Assembly (NCBI RefSeq): GCF_025143365.1
Contig: NZ_JALXPE010000003.1
Coordinates: forward strand, 1 to 64,000
From: Microbacterium sp. p3-SID336
GTDB lineage: Bacteria > Actinomycetota > Actinomycetes > Actinomycetales > Microbacteriaceae
Reading direction: 5' to 3'
DNA length: 64,000 nucleotides
How positions within the stretch are numbered: position 1 is the stretch's first letter; each line of letters opens with the position of its first letter. Of the stretch, positions 1 through 10,795 are shown one piece after another. The notes under the pieces are model-generated. The model was given only the letters and a program-made list of their open reading frames with translations. It searched no databases and was not told the origin of the DNA. The position numbers and the translations under genes were made by a program.

Positions 1-944
1 TGCTCTCCGTGCTGTCGGTGTCGTTCGGCGTGCGCGCGGTCTCGGTCGACGACATCCTCGCCGCCCTCTCCGGGCACAGTGACACGATCGCCCAGGCGGC
101 CGTCGTCAAGCGCATCCCGCGCACAGTGCTGGCTCTCCTGGTGGGTGCGGCTCTGGCCCTGGCCGGGGCGACCATGCAGGCCGTGACCCGCAACCCGATC
201 GGCGACCCCGGCATCCTCGGCATCGCCAACGGCGCGTCGTTCGCCGTGGTGATCGGCATCGCGTTCTTCGGGCTGAGCAACCCGTACGGGCAGCTGGCGT
301 TCGCGATCACGGGAGCCGCGGCGGCCGCGGTCTTCGTCTACACGGTGGGCTCGCTCGGCCGTGGCGGGGCCACACCGCTCAAGCTCGCGCTCGCCGGTGC
401 CGCCACCTCGGCCGCGTTCGCCTCGCTGATCAGCGCGGTCATGCTGCCGCGGGTCGATCTGCTGCAGACCTTCCAGTCCTGGCAAGTCGGCGGTGTCGGC
501 GGGGCGGAGTGGCCGCGCATCGCGCTCACCGCTCCGGTGCTCGGAGTGGGGGCGCTGATCTGCTTCCTGAGCGCGCGGGGGATGAACTCGCTCGCGCTCG
601 GCGACGACATGGCGACCGGGCTCGGCGAGCACGTGCTGCGCACCCGGATGGTGTCGGCGCTGGGCTCGGTCATCCTGGCGGGCGCCGCGACCGCGATCGC
701 GGGTCCCATCGGCTTCGTCGGGCTGATCGTCCCGCACATGTGCCGCCTGCTGGTGGGCACCGATCACCGCTGGCTGCTGCCGTTCTCGGCCGTCGCCGGT
801 GCGGCGCTCCTGACCGCGAGCGACATCGTGGGCCGCGTGATCGCGCCGTCGTCGCAGGAGGTCCAGGTCGGCATCATCACCGCGATCATCGGCGCCCCGT
901 TCTTCATCTGGATCGTCCGCCGTCAGAAGGTGCGGGAGCTGTGA
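1..944 (+). CDS. FecCD-family iron-siderophore ABC permease (5' truncated)
   Basis: This is one of two membrane permeases of a ferric-siderophore or heme-type ABC importer. The reading frame is open to the window edge and the N-terminal membrane helix is missing, so the true start lies outside; the GTG at position 9 is only the first start codon available. The FecCD signature is clear: GAALALAGATMQAVTRNP followed by DPGILGIANGAS, and the conserved GPIGFVGLIVPHMCR loop that contacts the ATPase. The remaining 311 residues are almost entirely hydrophobic membrane segments. Its stop overlaps the GTG start of the second permease, so the two are translationally coupled. The solute-binding lipoprotein expected with this transporter is not in the window and may lie upstream. 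Which siderophore is carried cannot be read from the sequence. Confidence 0.93.
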   Translation, partial: LSVLSVSFGVRAVSVDDILAALSGHSDTIAQAAVVKRIPRTVLALLVGAALALAGATMQAVTRNPIGDPGILGIANGASFAVVIGIAFFGLSNPYGQLAFAITGAAAAAVFVYTVGSLGRGGATPLKLALAGAATSAAFASLISAVMLPRVDLLQTFQSWQVGGVGGAEWPRIALTAPVLGVGALICFLSARGMNSLALGDDMATGLGEHVLRTRMVSALGSVILAGAATAIAGPIGFVGLIVPHMCRLLVGTDHRWLLPFSAVAGAALLTASDIVGRVIAPSSQEVQVGIITAIIGAPFFIWIVRRQKVREL

Positions 945-2023
945 GCACGACCGAGCACACCGAGCACACGCTCCCGCGGGCCGAGGAGCCGGCCACTGCG
1001 CGCGTCGCCAGGGTGGTCGCCGGGCGGCGGGCCCGACATCGGAGGCACGCCGTCGCGACCGTCGCGCTGGGCGTCGTGGTGCTGGTGCTGTTCGCCGTCG
1101 CGCTCATGGTCGGTAACACGTTCTACCCGCTCGACGAGGTCATCCGCGTGATCCTGGGCGAAACCGTGCCGGGGGCGTCCTTCACGGTGGGCGACCTCCG
1201 CCTGCCGCGCGCGGTGCTGGCGATCCTGACCGGCCTCGGCTTCGGCATGGCCGGGGTGTGCTTCCAGACCATGCTCCGCAATCCGCTCGCGTCGCCCGAC
1301 ATCATCGGCATCTCGCACGGCGCGGGCGCTGCCGCCGTGTTCGGCATCATCGTGCTCTCGCTGAACGGGCCGCTGGTCTCGCTGCTCGCGCTCGCCGGGG
1401 CGCTGGTGACGGCGCTGGCCATCTACCTGCTGTCGATCAAGGGCGGCTTCGCCGGCACCCGGCTGATCCTGATCGGGATCGGCGTCGCGGCGATGCTGCA
1501 GAGCGTCATCTCCTACCTGCTCTCGCGCGCCGCGAACTGGGACATCCAGACGGCGATGCAGTGGCTCACCGGCAGCCTCAACAACGCGTCCTGGGAGCGG
1601 GTGCTGCCGATGGCGATCGCCGCGGCCGTCGTCATGCCGCTGATGCTGTCCCAGGGCCGTGCGCTGGGCGCCCTGCAGCTCGGCGACGACTCCGCATCGG
1701 GTCTGGGCGTGCGGGTCGGCGCCACGCGGGTGCTCCTCATCCTCGGCGCGGTCACGCTGCTGGCGTTCGCGACCGCCGCCACGGGACCCATCGCGTTCGT
1801 CGCGTTCATGGCCGGCCCCATCGCCGCCCGCCTGACGGGCCCCGGGGCGAGCCTGCTGCTGCCCAGCGGGCTGGTCGGCGCGGTGCTGGTGCTGGGCGGC
1901 GACCTGATCGCGCAGTTCGCGCTCGGCACCCGCTACCCGGTCGGCGTCGTCACGGGGGTCGTCGGCGCGCCGTACCTGATCTACCTGCTCATCCGCACCA
2001 ACCGCTCCGGAGGTTCGCTATGA
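941..2023 (+). CDS. FecCD-family iron-siderophore ABC permease, second subunit
   Basis: A 360-residue permease that pairs with the preceding one to form the membrane channel of the importer. The GTG start is placed where it overlaps the upstream stop (GTGA), giving an N-terminus VSTTEHTEHTLPR with a cytoplasmic basic stretch before the first helix near residues 45-65. Family motifs include GFGMAGVCFQTMLRNPLASP, DIIGISHGAGAAAVFG and the ATPase-contact loop ATGPIAFVAFMAGPIA. It resembles FepG more than FepD in having this longer N-terminus, but I do not assign a symbol. It ends in an ATGA overlap with the ATPase gene. The second-subunit position and the downstream siderophore-interacting protein make ferric-siderophore import the best reading. 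Confidence 0.95.
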   Translation: MSTTEHTEHTLPRAEEPATARVARVVAGRRARHRRHAVATVALGVVVLVLFAVALMVGNTFYPLDEVIRVILGETVPGASFTVGDLRLPRAVLAILTGLGFGMAGVCFQTMLRNPLASPDIIGISHGAGAAAVFGIIVLSLNGPLVSLLALAGALVTALAIYLLSIKGGFAGTRLILIGIGVAAMLQSVISYLLSRAANWDIQTAMQWLTGSLNNASWERVLPMAIAAAVVMPLMLSQGRALGALQLGDDSASGLGVRVGATRVLLILGAVTLLAFATAATGPIAFVAFMAGPIAARLTGPGASLLLPSGLVGAVLVLGGDLIAQFALGTRYPVGVVTGVVGAPYLIYLLIRTNRSGGSL

Positions 2024-2820
2024 CCGCCGCCCACAGCCTGTCCGCCGAACGCGTGACGCTGTCCTACGGCGACCGCACCGTGATCGAGGGGCTCGACCTG
2101 CAGATCGCTCCCGGTCGGATCACGACGATCGTGGGGGCCAACGGCTGCGGCAAGTCGACGCTGCTCCGCTCGCTGGCCCGGCTGCTCTCTCCCGTGGAGG
2201 GGCAGGTCGTGCTCGACGGGAAGTCCGTGCAGCAGCGTCCGACGAAGGAGGTCGCCCGCATCCTCGGGCTGCTGCCGCAGTCGCCGATCGCCCCGGAGGG
2301 CATCGCCGTCGCCGACCTGGTCGGACGCGGTCGTCATCCCCATCAGCGGGCGCTGTCGCGGTGGAGCGCGCACGACTACGAGGTGGTCGCGGATGCGCTC
2401 GACGCCACCGGCATCACCGAGCTCGCCGACCGCAGCGTGGACGAGCTGTCCGGCGGCCAGCGCCAGCGGGTATGGATCGCGATGGCCCTGGCGCAGGAGA
2501 CCGACATCCTGCTCCTGGACGAGCCGACGACGTTCCTCGACGTCGCCCATCAGGTCGAGGTGCTCGACCTGCTCACCGACCTGAGCGTCGCCCGCGGCAC
2601 CACCATCGTGATGGTGCTGCACGACCTCAACCTCGCCGCGCGGTACGCCGACGAGCTGGTGGCCATGAAGAACGGCCGCGTGCACGCGATCGGCGCGCCG
2701 CAGGACGTCGTCACCGCGGAACTCGTGCAGGAGGTCTTCGGCCTCCCCAATCAGATCACCATCGACCCGGTCTCCGGCAAGCCGATGGTCACACCCATCG
2801 GGAGGCATCATGTCCGCTGA
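2020..2820 (+). CDS. Iron-siderophore ABC transporter ATP-binding protein
   Basis: A 266-residue ABC ATPase of the FecE/FepC type that powers the two permeases upstream. It shows Walker A GANGCGKST, the signature LSGGQRQRVWIAMA, Walker B ILLLDEPTTFLD and the switch histidine in VLHDLNLAARYAD. LLPQSPIAPEGIAVADLVGRG is the Q-loop region typical of siderophore importers. The ATG start overlaps the stop of the second permease (ATGA). Its 3' end overlaps the start of the siderophore-interacting protein gene by 11 bases, and the ribosome-binding site for that gene (GGAGG at 2801) lies within this reading frame, so all four genes form one translationally coupled operon. Confidence 0.96.
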   Translation: MTAAHSLSAERVTLSYGDRTVIEGLDLQIAPGRITTIVGANGCGKSTLLRSLARLLSPVEGQVVLDGKSVQQRPTKEVARILGLLPQSPIAPEGIAVADLVGRGRHPHQRALSRWSAHDYEVVADALDATGITELADRSVDELSGGQRQRVWIAMALAQETDILLLDEPTTFLDVAHQVEVLDLLTDLSVARGTTIVMVLHDLNLAARYADELVAMKNGRVHAIGAPQDVVTAELVQEVFGLPNQITIDPVSGKPMVTPIGRHHVR

Positions 2821-3766
2821 GGCCACGACGACGGAGCGGCCGACCTACATCCTGACCCGTGCCGAGGTGCGCGGCGTGGACCGCGTGTCCCCCTCGTTCG
2901 TGCGGGTGACGCTCGGCGGCGCGGAGCTGGACGAGCTGGGCACGCCGGGAGAGGTGTACGACAGCCGGATCAAGCTGGTGTTCCCGCCCGCGTCCGGCGT
3001 GCTCGCCGAGATCGACCGCTCGACGTACGACTGGTGGGGTTCGTACCTGGCCGTGCCGGAGGAGGAGCGCGGGTCGATGCGCACGTACTCGGTCCGCGAG
3101 CTGCGGGTGGCCGCCGACGGCGCGACCGAGGTGGACGTCGACTTCGTGCTGCACCTGGAGCCCGGACTCACCGGGCCGGCGTCGCGCTGGGCGAGTGCGG
3201 CCGCCGTCGGGCAGGAGCTGTGGCTGGTCGGACCCCGGCGCGGCGTCGTGGCGCACGGCGGGGCGGAGTACGCACCCGGAGCCGCCACCTCGGTCGTGCT
3301 CGCGGGGGACGAGACGGCCGCCCCGGCGATCGCCCGCATCCTGGAGGACGCGCCGCGCGGCCTGCGGGGTGTGGCGTTCATCGAGGTGCCGACGCCGGCG
3401 GACGTGCTCGCCATCGACGCGCCCTCCGGTGTGGACGTGCACTGGCTGCCGCGTGACGCCGGAGAGCCGCACGGCCTGCGCCTGATCCCTGCCGTCCTCG
3501 AGCACCTGGGGGATGCCGATGCCACGGACGACATCGCGGTGACGGACATCGAGGGCGACGACTTGCTGTGGGAGACGCCGGAGTACTCGGGGCTGGGCGA
3601 GGAGATCGCGCGCGACGACGATCCTGCAGGGCGCTACTTCTGGATCGCGGGGGAGAGCGGCGTGGTCACCACGCTGCGCCGGCACCTGGTGAAGGACCTC
3701 GGCGTCGACCGCTCCCAGGTGGCGTTCATGGGCTACTGGCGTCGCGGCGTCGCCATGCGCGGCTGA
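2810..3766 (+). CDS. Siderophore-interacting protein (ferric-siderophore reductase, SIP family)
   Basis: A 318-residue cytoplasmic flavoprotein of the SIP (ViuB-like) family, which reduces imported ferric-siderophore so that iron is released. The N-terminal FAD-binding barrel contains MRTYSVRE, where Arg, Tyr and Ser line the FAD pocket; the C-terminal NAD(P)H domain ends with WIAGESGVVTTLRRHL and GYWRRG, the usual SIP terminus. An acidic insertion near residues 235-275, including DIEGDDLLWETPEYSG, resembles the longer actinobacterial members. It is the last gene of the iron operon, beginning inside the 3' end of the ATPase gene with GGAGG 4 nt before the ATG. A strong hairpin follows the stop. 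No iron-box is visible because the operon promoter is outside the window. Confidence 0.95.
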   Translation: MSAEATTTERPTYILTRAEVRGVDRVSPSFVRVTLGGAELDELGTPGEVYDSRIKLVFPPASGVLAEIDRSTYDWWGSYLAVPEEERGSMRTYSVRELRVAADGATEVDVDFVLHLEPGLTGPASRWASAAAVGQELWLVGPRRGVVAHGGAEYAPGAATSVVLAGDETAAPAIARILEDAPRGLRGVAFIEVPTPADVLAIDAPSGVDVHWLPRDAGEPHGLRLIPAVLEHLGDADATDDIAVTDIEGDDLLWETPEYSGLGEEIARDDDPAGRYFWIAGESGVVTTLRRHLVKDLGVDRSQVAFMGYWRRGVAMRG

Positions 3767-3783
3767 GGTCACGCGAGCCGTCC

Positions 3784-3825
3784 GCACGCGAACGCCCCCG
3801 ATGTGATCCGGGGGCGTTCGCGTGC
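3784..3825. terminator. Hairpin terminator between convergent genes
   Basis: A perfect 17-bp inverted repeat (3784-3800 with 3809-3825) encloses an 8-nt loop. It lies between the end of the siderophore operon on the plus strand and the end of the hydrolase gene on the minus strand, so it can stop transcription from both sides. No T-run follows on either strand, as is usual for terminators in very GC-rich actinobacteria. Confidence 0.85.
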
Positions 3826-3838
3826 GATGGGCGGAAGG

Positions 3839-6023
<2,185 letters not shown>

Positions 6024-6057
6024 GCCACTCCTTCGCTCGGCCACAGTGCTGTCAAAC

Positions 6058-6069
6058 GTAACATATTAC
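6058..6069. promoter_or_regulatory. AT-rich dyad in the divergent glycosyltransferase / TspO-like intergenic region
   Basis: The dyad GTAA-CATA-TTAC is nested in a wider quasi-symmetry with GTCA at 6051-6054 and TGAC at 6071-6074. It lies in an unusually AT-rich patch between two divergent genes. It may be the -10 region of the glycosyltransferase (TAATAT on the minus strand) together with a regulator site. No regulator gene is adjacent. Confidence 0.35.
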
Positions 6070-6176
6070 CTGACGACTGATGACAGGCAGCGTCGATTTG
6101 TTTCACCTGGTTAGTGATCTCCCGGCGTCCTGTCAAGGGCACTGTCGCGCTCGTCGATGCGACGTATCGTGCCGTC

Positions 6177-6968
6177 ATGGAGAGTTCGACGAAGGGCATC
6201 GCCCGTCAGAGCCTGGTCATCGCCGCCGCCGTCTTCATGCTCGTCGCCGCGGCCATCGGCGCCGGAGCATTCGGCGGCGACTCGGTGGACGAACTGCAGG
6301 GCGGGGCGCTCTCCGCCCAGGGCTCCTACCTGGCGCCCGCAGGACCCGCGTTCTCCATCTGGTCCCTGATCTATCTCGGCCTGCTGGCCTACACGGTCTG
6401 GCAGGCCCTCCCGCCGCAGCGGCAGGACGAGCGGCAGCAGGCCGTCGGCGGGTGGATCGCGCTGTCGATGGTGCTCAACGGCCTCTGGCTGGTGACCGCG
6501 CGGTACCTGACGCTGTGGCTCACCGTGCTCGTGATCGCGCTGCTGCTCGCCGTGCTCGCCCGCATCATCGTGGTGCTCGGCCGCTTCCCCGCCCGCAACG
6601 CGATCGACCGCGCGCTCACCGACGGCGCCAACGGCCTGCACTTCGGCTGGGTCACGATCGCCACGGTCGCGAACACGGCCGCCTGGCTCACCCAGCTCGC
6701 GCCCGAGGACTGGGCCGCGCAGGCGGACGCCTGGGCTGTCGCGGTGCTCGCCGTGGTCCTCGTGATCGGCGCCGCGAGCGCCTGGGTCACGGGGCGGATC
6801 GCTCCGGCCCTCGCCACCGCCTGGGGCCTCAGCTGGCTCGCGGTCGGCCGCCTCACCGGGGAGCCGGAGAGCACACCCACCGCGATCGCCGCGATCGTCG
6901 TGGCCGTGGTGCTCGTCGCGGTCGCCGTCGTGGCGGTGCTGCGCCGCCGTCAGAGCACGAGCCGATAG
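6177..6968 (+). CDS. TspO/MBR-like (tryptophan-rich sensory protein type) membrane protein
   Basis: A 263-residue integral membrane protein. The strongest family sign is PAGPAFSIWSLIYLGLLAYTVWQ, which resembles the TspO/MBR hallmark where aromatic residues follow a P-x-W motif; later helices contain NGLHFGWVTIATVANTAAWL. It is longer than classical TspO (about 160 residues), having extra C-terminal helices, as in the actinobacterial members of the group. TspO proteins bind tetrapyrroles and stress-related ligands; the role here is not known. The ATG at 6177 is preferred because TATCGT (6165-6170) lies 6 nt before it, a leaderless arrangement. Its 3' end overlaps the convergent kdpE gene by 19 bases. 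Confidence 0.7.
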   Translation: MESSTKGIARQSLVIAAAVFMLVAAAIGAGAFGGDSVDELQGGALSAQGSYLAPAGPAFSIWSLIYLGLLAYTVWQALPPQRQDERQQAVGGWIALSMVLNGLWLVTARYLTLWLTVLVIALLLAVLARIIVVLGRFPARNAIDRALTDGANGLHFGWVTIATVANTAAWLTQLAPEDWAAQADAWAVAVLAVVLVIGAASAWVTGRIAPALATAWGLSWLAVGRLTGEPESTPTAIAAIVVAVVLVAVAVVAVLRRRQSTSR

Positions 6969-7621
6969 CCCATGCCCGCTTCGGTGAGCAGGTGCACCGG
7001 AGACGAGGGCTCGTCCTCCAGCTTCTTGCGCAGCTGTGACATGTACAGCCGCAGGTAGCCGGAGTCCGACACCTGCGCGCTGCCCCAGATCTCCTTCAGC
7101 AGATCCTGCCGGGTCACGAGCGCACCGGGGTGCCGCGCCAGGTGCTCCAGCATGCGCCACTCGGTGGGCGTGAGGTGCACGCGTGCGCCCGCTCGCGTCA
7201 CGGTCTTGGTGGCGAGATCGACCACCACCTCACCGAACGCGACGACCGACTCGCCGTTCGCGCTCACGGCACGCCGAGCCAGCGCGCGGAGACGGGCGAG
7301 CAGCTCGTCGACCTGGAACGGCTTCGTGACGAAGTCGTCGGCTCCCGCGTCGAGAGCCTCCACCTTGTCGGCCGAGCCGGTGCGCCCCGACACCACGATG
7401 ATCGGGACGCTCGTCCAGCCGCGGAGCGCCTGGATGACCTCGATGCCGTCGAGGCGCGGCATGCCGAGGTCGAGCATGATGAGGTCCGGGTGGGCCTGCG
7501 CGGCGGCGGCGATCGCGGCCGCCCCGTCCGCGGCGACGACCACCTCATAGCCGTGCGCGGCCAGGGTGATCCGCAGCGCCCGCACCATCTGCGGGTCGTC
7601 GTCGGCGATGAGGAGCTTCAC
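6950..7621 (-). CDS. kdpE: KdpE, potassium-responsive response regulator
   Basis: A 223-residue OmpR-family response regulator. The receiver domain has the acidic pair in LIADDDPQMVRAL, phospho-acceptor Asp51 in MLDLGMPRLDG and the conserved Lys in TKPFQVDELLARLRA; the C-terminal winged helix contains LTPTEWRMLEHLARHPGA and the recognition helix GYLRLYMSQLRKKLE. It starts with GTG overlapping the kdpD stop. As the last gene of the kdp operon it is autogenously coupled to the transporter it controls. A shared promoter motif upstream of the kdp operon and the KimA-type gene is its likely binding site. The gene ends 19 bases inside the convergent TspO-like gene. Confidence 0.97.
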   Translation of the reverse strand: MKLLIADDDPQMVRALRITLAAHGYEVVVAADGAAAIAAAAQAHPDLIMLDLGMPRLDGIEVIQALRGWTSVPIIVVSGRTGSADKVEALDAGADDFVTKPFQVDELLARLRALARRAVSANGESVVAFGEVVVDLATKTVTRAGARVHLTPTEWRMLEHLARHPGALVTRQDLLKEIWGSAQVSDSGYLRLYMSQLRKKLEDEPSSPVHLLTEAGMGYRLVL

Positions 7622-10170
7622 TCCGTCCCCTCCGTGTCGGAAGACCCTGCGAGCGGCAGGGAGATGACCATGGTGAGTCCACCGCCGGGGGTGTCCTCGG
7701 GTGTCAGGGTACCGCCCATGCCCTCGGTGAACCCGCGCGACAGGGCGAGCCCGAGCCCCAGGCCGGTCGTGTTGTCGGTGTCCCCGAAACGCTGGAACGG
7801 CTGGAAGATGCGGTCGCGGCGCTCCGGCGCGACACCGGCGCCCCGGTCGACGATGCGGATCTCCGCGCGGTCGCCGAGTCGGCTCGTCGACAGCAGCACC
7901 TTCGTGCCCTCCGGGGAGTGCCGGTGCGCATTGGCCAGCACGTTCACGAGCACCCGCTGCAGCAGCACCGGGTCGGCGTGCAGCGGCGGCAGCTCGGGGT
8001 CGAGCGCGAGGTCCACCTCGGCCGGGCCGAGACCGAGCTCGTCCACCGCCGCCAGCACGGGACCGGCGGCGTCGATGCGCGAGGACGACACCGCCAGCAC
8101 CCCCGCCTCCACGCGGCTCACGTCCAGCAGGTCGGTGACCAGGGTGGACAGCGTCGCCAGGCTCTCGTCGGCGGTGGCCAGCAGCTCCTCGCGGTCTGCG
8201 GGGGAGAGCGCGTGCGAGCCGCGCAGCCCGCCGATCGCCGCCACGGCCGAGGCGAGGGGCCGGCGCAGGTCGTGGCTCACGGCCGAGAGCAGGGCGCTGC
8301 GCACCTGGTCGGTCTCGGCCAGGGCCTCCGCCTCGCGCGCGGTCGCCCGCAGATCCGTGTGCTCGATCGCCGCGGCGAGCTGCGCGACGATGGCGTCCAG
8401 CAGCCGCCGCTCCGGCCCAGCCAGCGGTTCGCCGTTCAGCTCCAGCACCGCGCGGGGACCGCCGCCCGCGCTGCCCACCGGGATGGTCGTCGCTCGGCCG
8501 TCCGGCACCGGCTCTCCGTCGCTCGCGAGCACGGCACCCTCGGGCGTCAGCAGCCGCACGCCGCTCAGCCCGAACGCCTCCCTCGTGCGGCTGACGAGGG
8601 CGAGCACCGCGTTGTCCCCGCGCAGCACGTTCCCGGCGACCGCCGCCAGCAGCTCCGCCTCGGCAGTGGCACGCTGGGCCGTCCTGGCGCGGCGGGCGGC
8701 CTGGTCCACGATCAGGCTCACCAGGATCGCGATGATCACGTAGAGCGTGAGCGCGAGCACGTGCAGCGGGTGCGCGATCGTGATGGTGAACAGCGGCGCG
8801 ACGAACAGGAAGTCGAGGGTGACGCCGGAGAGCACGGCCGCGAACACGGCGGGACGGATGCCGCCGATCAGGGCAACGACCACAACGAGCAGCTGATACG
8901 CCAGCACCTCCGCGGTGATGGACTCGGGGCTGCGGAACGTGAACATCAGCCAGGACAGCAGCGGGCCGAACACCAGGGCGACCCCGAAGCCCAGAGCCTG
9001 CCGCCGCCAGCCCAGTGCGCCGCCCGTGACCCGCGGGAGCGTGAGCCGCCCGCCCGCCGCGGCGTGGGTCACGATGTGCACGTCGATGTCGCCGGAGCGG
9101 CGGATGACCTCCGCGCCGATGCCCGGTCCGGTCAGAGCGGCGGCGAGGCGACCGCGGCGGCTGACGCCGATCACGAGCTGTGTCGCGTCGACGCCCTGCG
9201 CGAACTCCACCAGGGTGCCGGGGATGTCGTCGCCGACCACCTGGTGGTACGTCCCGCCGAGGGACTCCACGAGCGAGCGCTGTGCGGCCAGGGCGCCAGG
9301 GGCCTCGCCGCGCAGGCCGTCCTGTGCGGTCACGTGCACGGCGAGCAGCTCGCCGCCCGCGGAGCGCGCCGCGATCCTGGCGCCGCGGCGCAGCAGGGTC
9401 TCACCCTCGGGGCCGCCCGTGAGCGCGACCACCACCCGCTCGCGCGCCTGCCAGGCGCCCTCGATGCCCTGCTCGGCGCGGTAGCTGCGCAGCGCGCTGT
9501 CGACCTCGTCGGCGAGCCAGAGGAGCGCGAGCTCGCGGAGCGCCGTGAGGTTGCCGAGGCGGAAGTAGTTCGAGAGGGCGGCGTCGATGCGCTCGGCGGG
9601 GTACACGAGCCCCGCGGACAGCCGGTCGCGGAGGGACTGCGGCGCGAGGTCGACGACCTCGATCTCGTCGGCGGCGCGCACCACCGCGTCGGGGATCGTC
9701 TCCTGCTGCGCGATGCCCGTGATCTTCTCCACCACGGCGTTGAGGGATTCGATGTGCTGCACGTTGACGGTCGTGATCACGTCGATGCCGGCGTCGAGCA
9801 GTGCGGACACGTCCTGCCAGCGCTTCGGGTTCCTCGATCCGGGACTGTTCGTGTGCGCCAGCTCGTCGACGAGGGCGATCTCGGGCTTCCGTGCGAGCAC
9901 CGCGTCCAGGTCGAGCTCGGTCAGCTCGACGCCGCGGTGCACCTCCACCCGCCGGGGGACCTCGGGCAGCCCGGCCGTGAGGGCTGCCGTGGCCGCGCGG
10001 CCGTGGGTCTCGACGATGGCGATCACCACATCGCGGCCCTCGTCGCGGAGCCTGCGGCCCTCGGCGAGCATCTCGAACGTCTTGCCCACACCGGGCGCGG
10101 CGCCCAGCAGCACGCGGAGCCGCCCGCGACGCGTCGGCTCCGCCGGGCGGTGCGTCCGCTCTGCACTCAT
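7618..10170 (-). CDS. kdpD: KdpD, osmosensitive K+ sensor histidine kinase
   Basis: An 850-residue membrane sensor kinase. The N-terminal KdpD domain carries Walker A GAAPGVGKT (residues 23-31) and ALVDELAHTNSPGSRNPKRW; a universal-stress-protein-like domain follows near residues 245-370; four membrane helices lie at about 395-490, then a GAF-like region; the kinase core has phospho-acceptor His633 in AVSHDLRRPLAS and the ATP site motifs NVLANAHRHSPEG and GLGLGLALSRGF. Length is close to the E. coli protein (894). It overlaps kdpC upstream and kdpE downstream by 4 bases each. It senses low K+ and turgor-related signals and phosphorylates KdpE. Confidence 0.97.
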   Translation of the reverse strand: MSAERTHRPAEPTRRGRLRVLLGAAPGVGKTFEMLAEGRRLRDEGRDVVIAIVETHGRAATAALTAGLPEVPRRVEVHRGVELTELDLDAVLARKPEIALVDELAHTNSPGSRNPKRWQDVSALLDAGIDVITTVNVQHIESLNAVVEKITGIAQQETIPDAVVRAADEIEVVDLAPQSLRDRLSAGLVYPAERIDAALSNYFRLGNLTALRELALLWLADEVDSALRSYRAEQGIEGAWQARERVVVALTGGPEGETLLRRGARIAARSAGGELLAVHVTAQDGLRGEAPGALAAQRSLVESLGGTYHQVVGDDIPGTLVEFAQGVDATQLVIGVSRRGRLAAALTGPGIGAEVIRRSGDIDVHIVTHAAAGGRLTLPRVTGGALGWRRQALGFGVALVFGPLLSWLMFTFRSPESITAEVLAYQLLVVVVALIGGIRPAVFAAVLSGVTLDFLFVAPLFTITIAHPLHVLALTLYVIIAILVSLIVDQAARRARTAQRATAEAELLAAVAGNVLRGDNAVLALVSRTREAFGLSGVRLLTPEGAVLASDGEPVPDGRATTIPVGSAGGGPRAVLELNGEPLAGPERRLLDAIVAQLAAAIEHTDLRATAREAEALAETDQVRSALLSAVSHDLRRPLASAVAAIGGLRGSHALSPADREELLATADESLATLSTLVTDLLDVSRVEAGVLAVSSSRIDAAGPVLAAVDELGLGPAEVDLALDPELPPLHADPVLLQRVLVNVLANAHRHSPEGTKVLLSTSRLGDRAEIRIVDRGAGVAPERRDRIFQPFQRFGDTDNTTGLGLGLALSRGFTEGMGGTLTPEDTPGGGLTMVISLPLAGSSDTEGTE

Positions 10171-10772
10171 GCACCCTCCCGGTCGTCGAGTGCGAGGTTG
10201 AGCTCCGCGACGTTGATGCGCTCCTCACCGAGGAACCCCAGATCCCGCCCTTGAATCCTAGACTCTACGAGCGCGCGCACCTCGGCCTCGGGGAGGTCGC
10301 GCGCGGCAGCCACCCGCGGGACCTGAAGCAGCGCGTAGGCGACGCTGATGTGCGGGTCGAGACCCGAGGCGGAGGCGGTCACCGCGTCGGCGGGGACCTC
10401 GTCCGGATCCACGCCCTCGCGCGCGGCGACCTCCGCCTTGCGCGTGGCGATCAGGTCGACGAGGGCGGGGTTCTCCGGGCCGAGGTTGCTGCCTCCGGAG
10501 GCGCTGCCGTCGTAGCCGTCCCCGGCGGCGGAGGGCCGCGGCTGGAAGTACTCCGGCAGCGCCTCGCCCTCCGCATCGGTGAACGGCTGACCGATCAGCG
10601 CGCTGCCGCGGTCGCCCGGCAGCATCGAGCCGTTCGCCTGCGCGGGGAGGAGGAGCTGACCGACCCCGGTGACCAGGAAGGTGTAGCCGATGCCGAGCAC
10701 GAGGGTGAGCACGAGCATCGCGCGGACGGCGACCCCGGCGGTGCGCATCGTGGTGCGGGTGGTGGAGGACAT
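10167..10772 (-). CDS. kdpC: KdpC, K+-transporting ATPase subunit C
   Basis: A 201-residue subunit with a single N-terminal membrane helix (about residues 14-35) and a periplasm-side domain. Family motifs are SALIGQPF, YFQPRPSAAGDGYDGSASGG, SNLGPENPAL and the C-terminal SGLDPHISVAYALLQVPRVA. KdpC stabilises the KdpA-KdpB assembly and raises ATP affinity. The ATG at 10772 is preceded by GAAAGG 8 nt upstream; a much longer open frame upstream is the antisense-free shadow of kdpB and is not coding. It overlaps kdpD by 4 bases and follows kdpB after a 23-nt gap, the only untranslated gap within the operon of any size. Confidence 0.96.
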   Translation of the reverse strand: MSSTTRTTMRTAGVAVRAMLVLTLVLGIGYTFLVTGVGQLLLPAQANGSMLPGDRGSALIGQPFTDAEGEALPEYFQPRPSAAGDGYDGSASGGSNLGPENPALVDLIATRKAEVAAREGVDPDEVPADAVTASASGLDPHISVAYALLQVPRVAAARDLPEAEVRALVESRIQGRDLGFLGEERINVAELNLALDDREGA

Positions 10773-10795
10773 GGGCGTGCCTTTCGTGCGGAGGG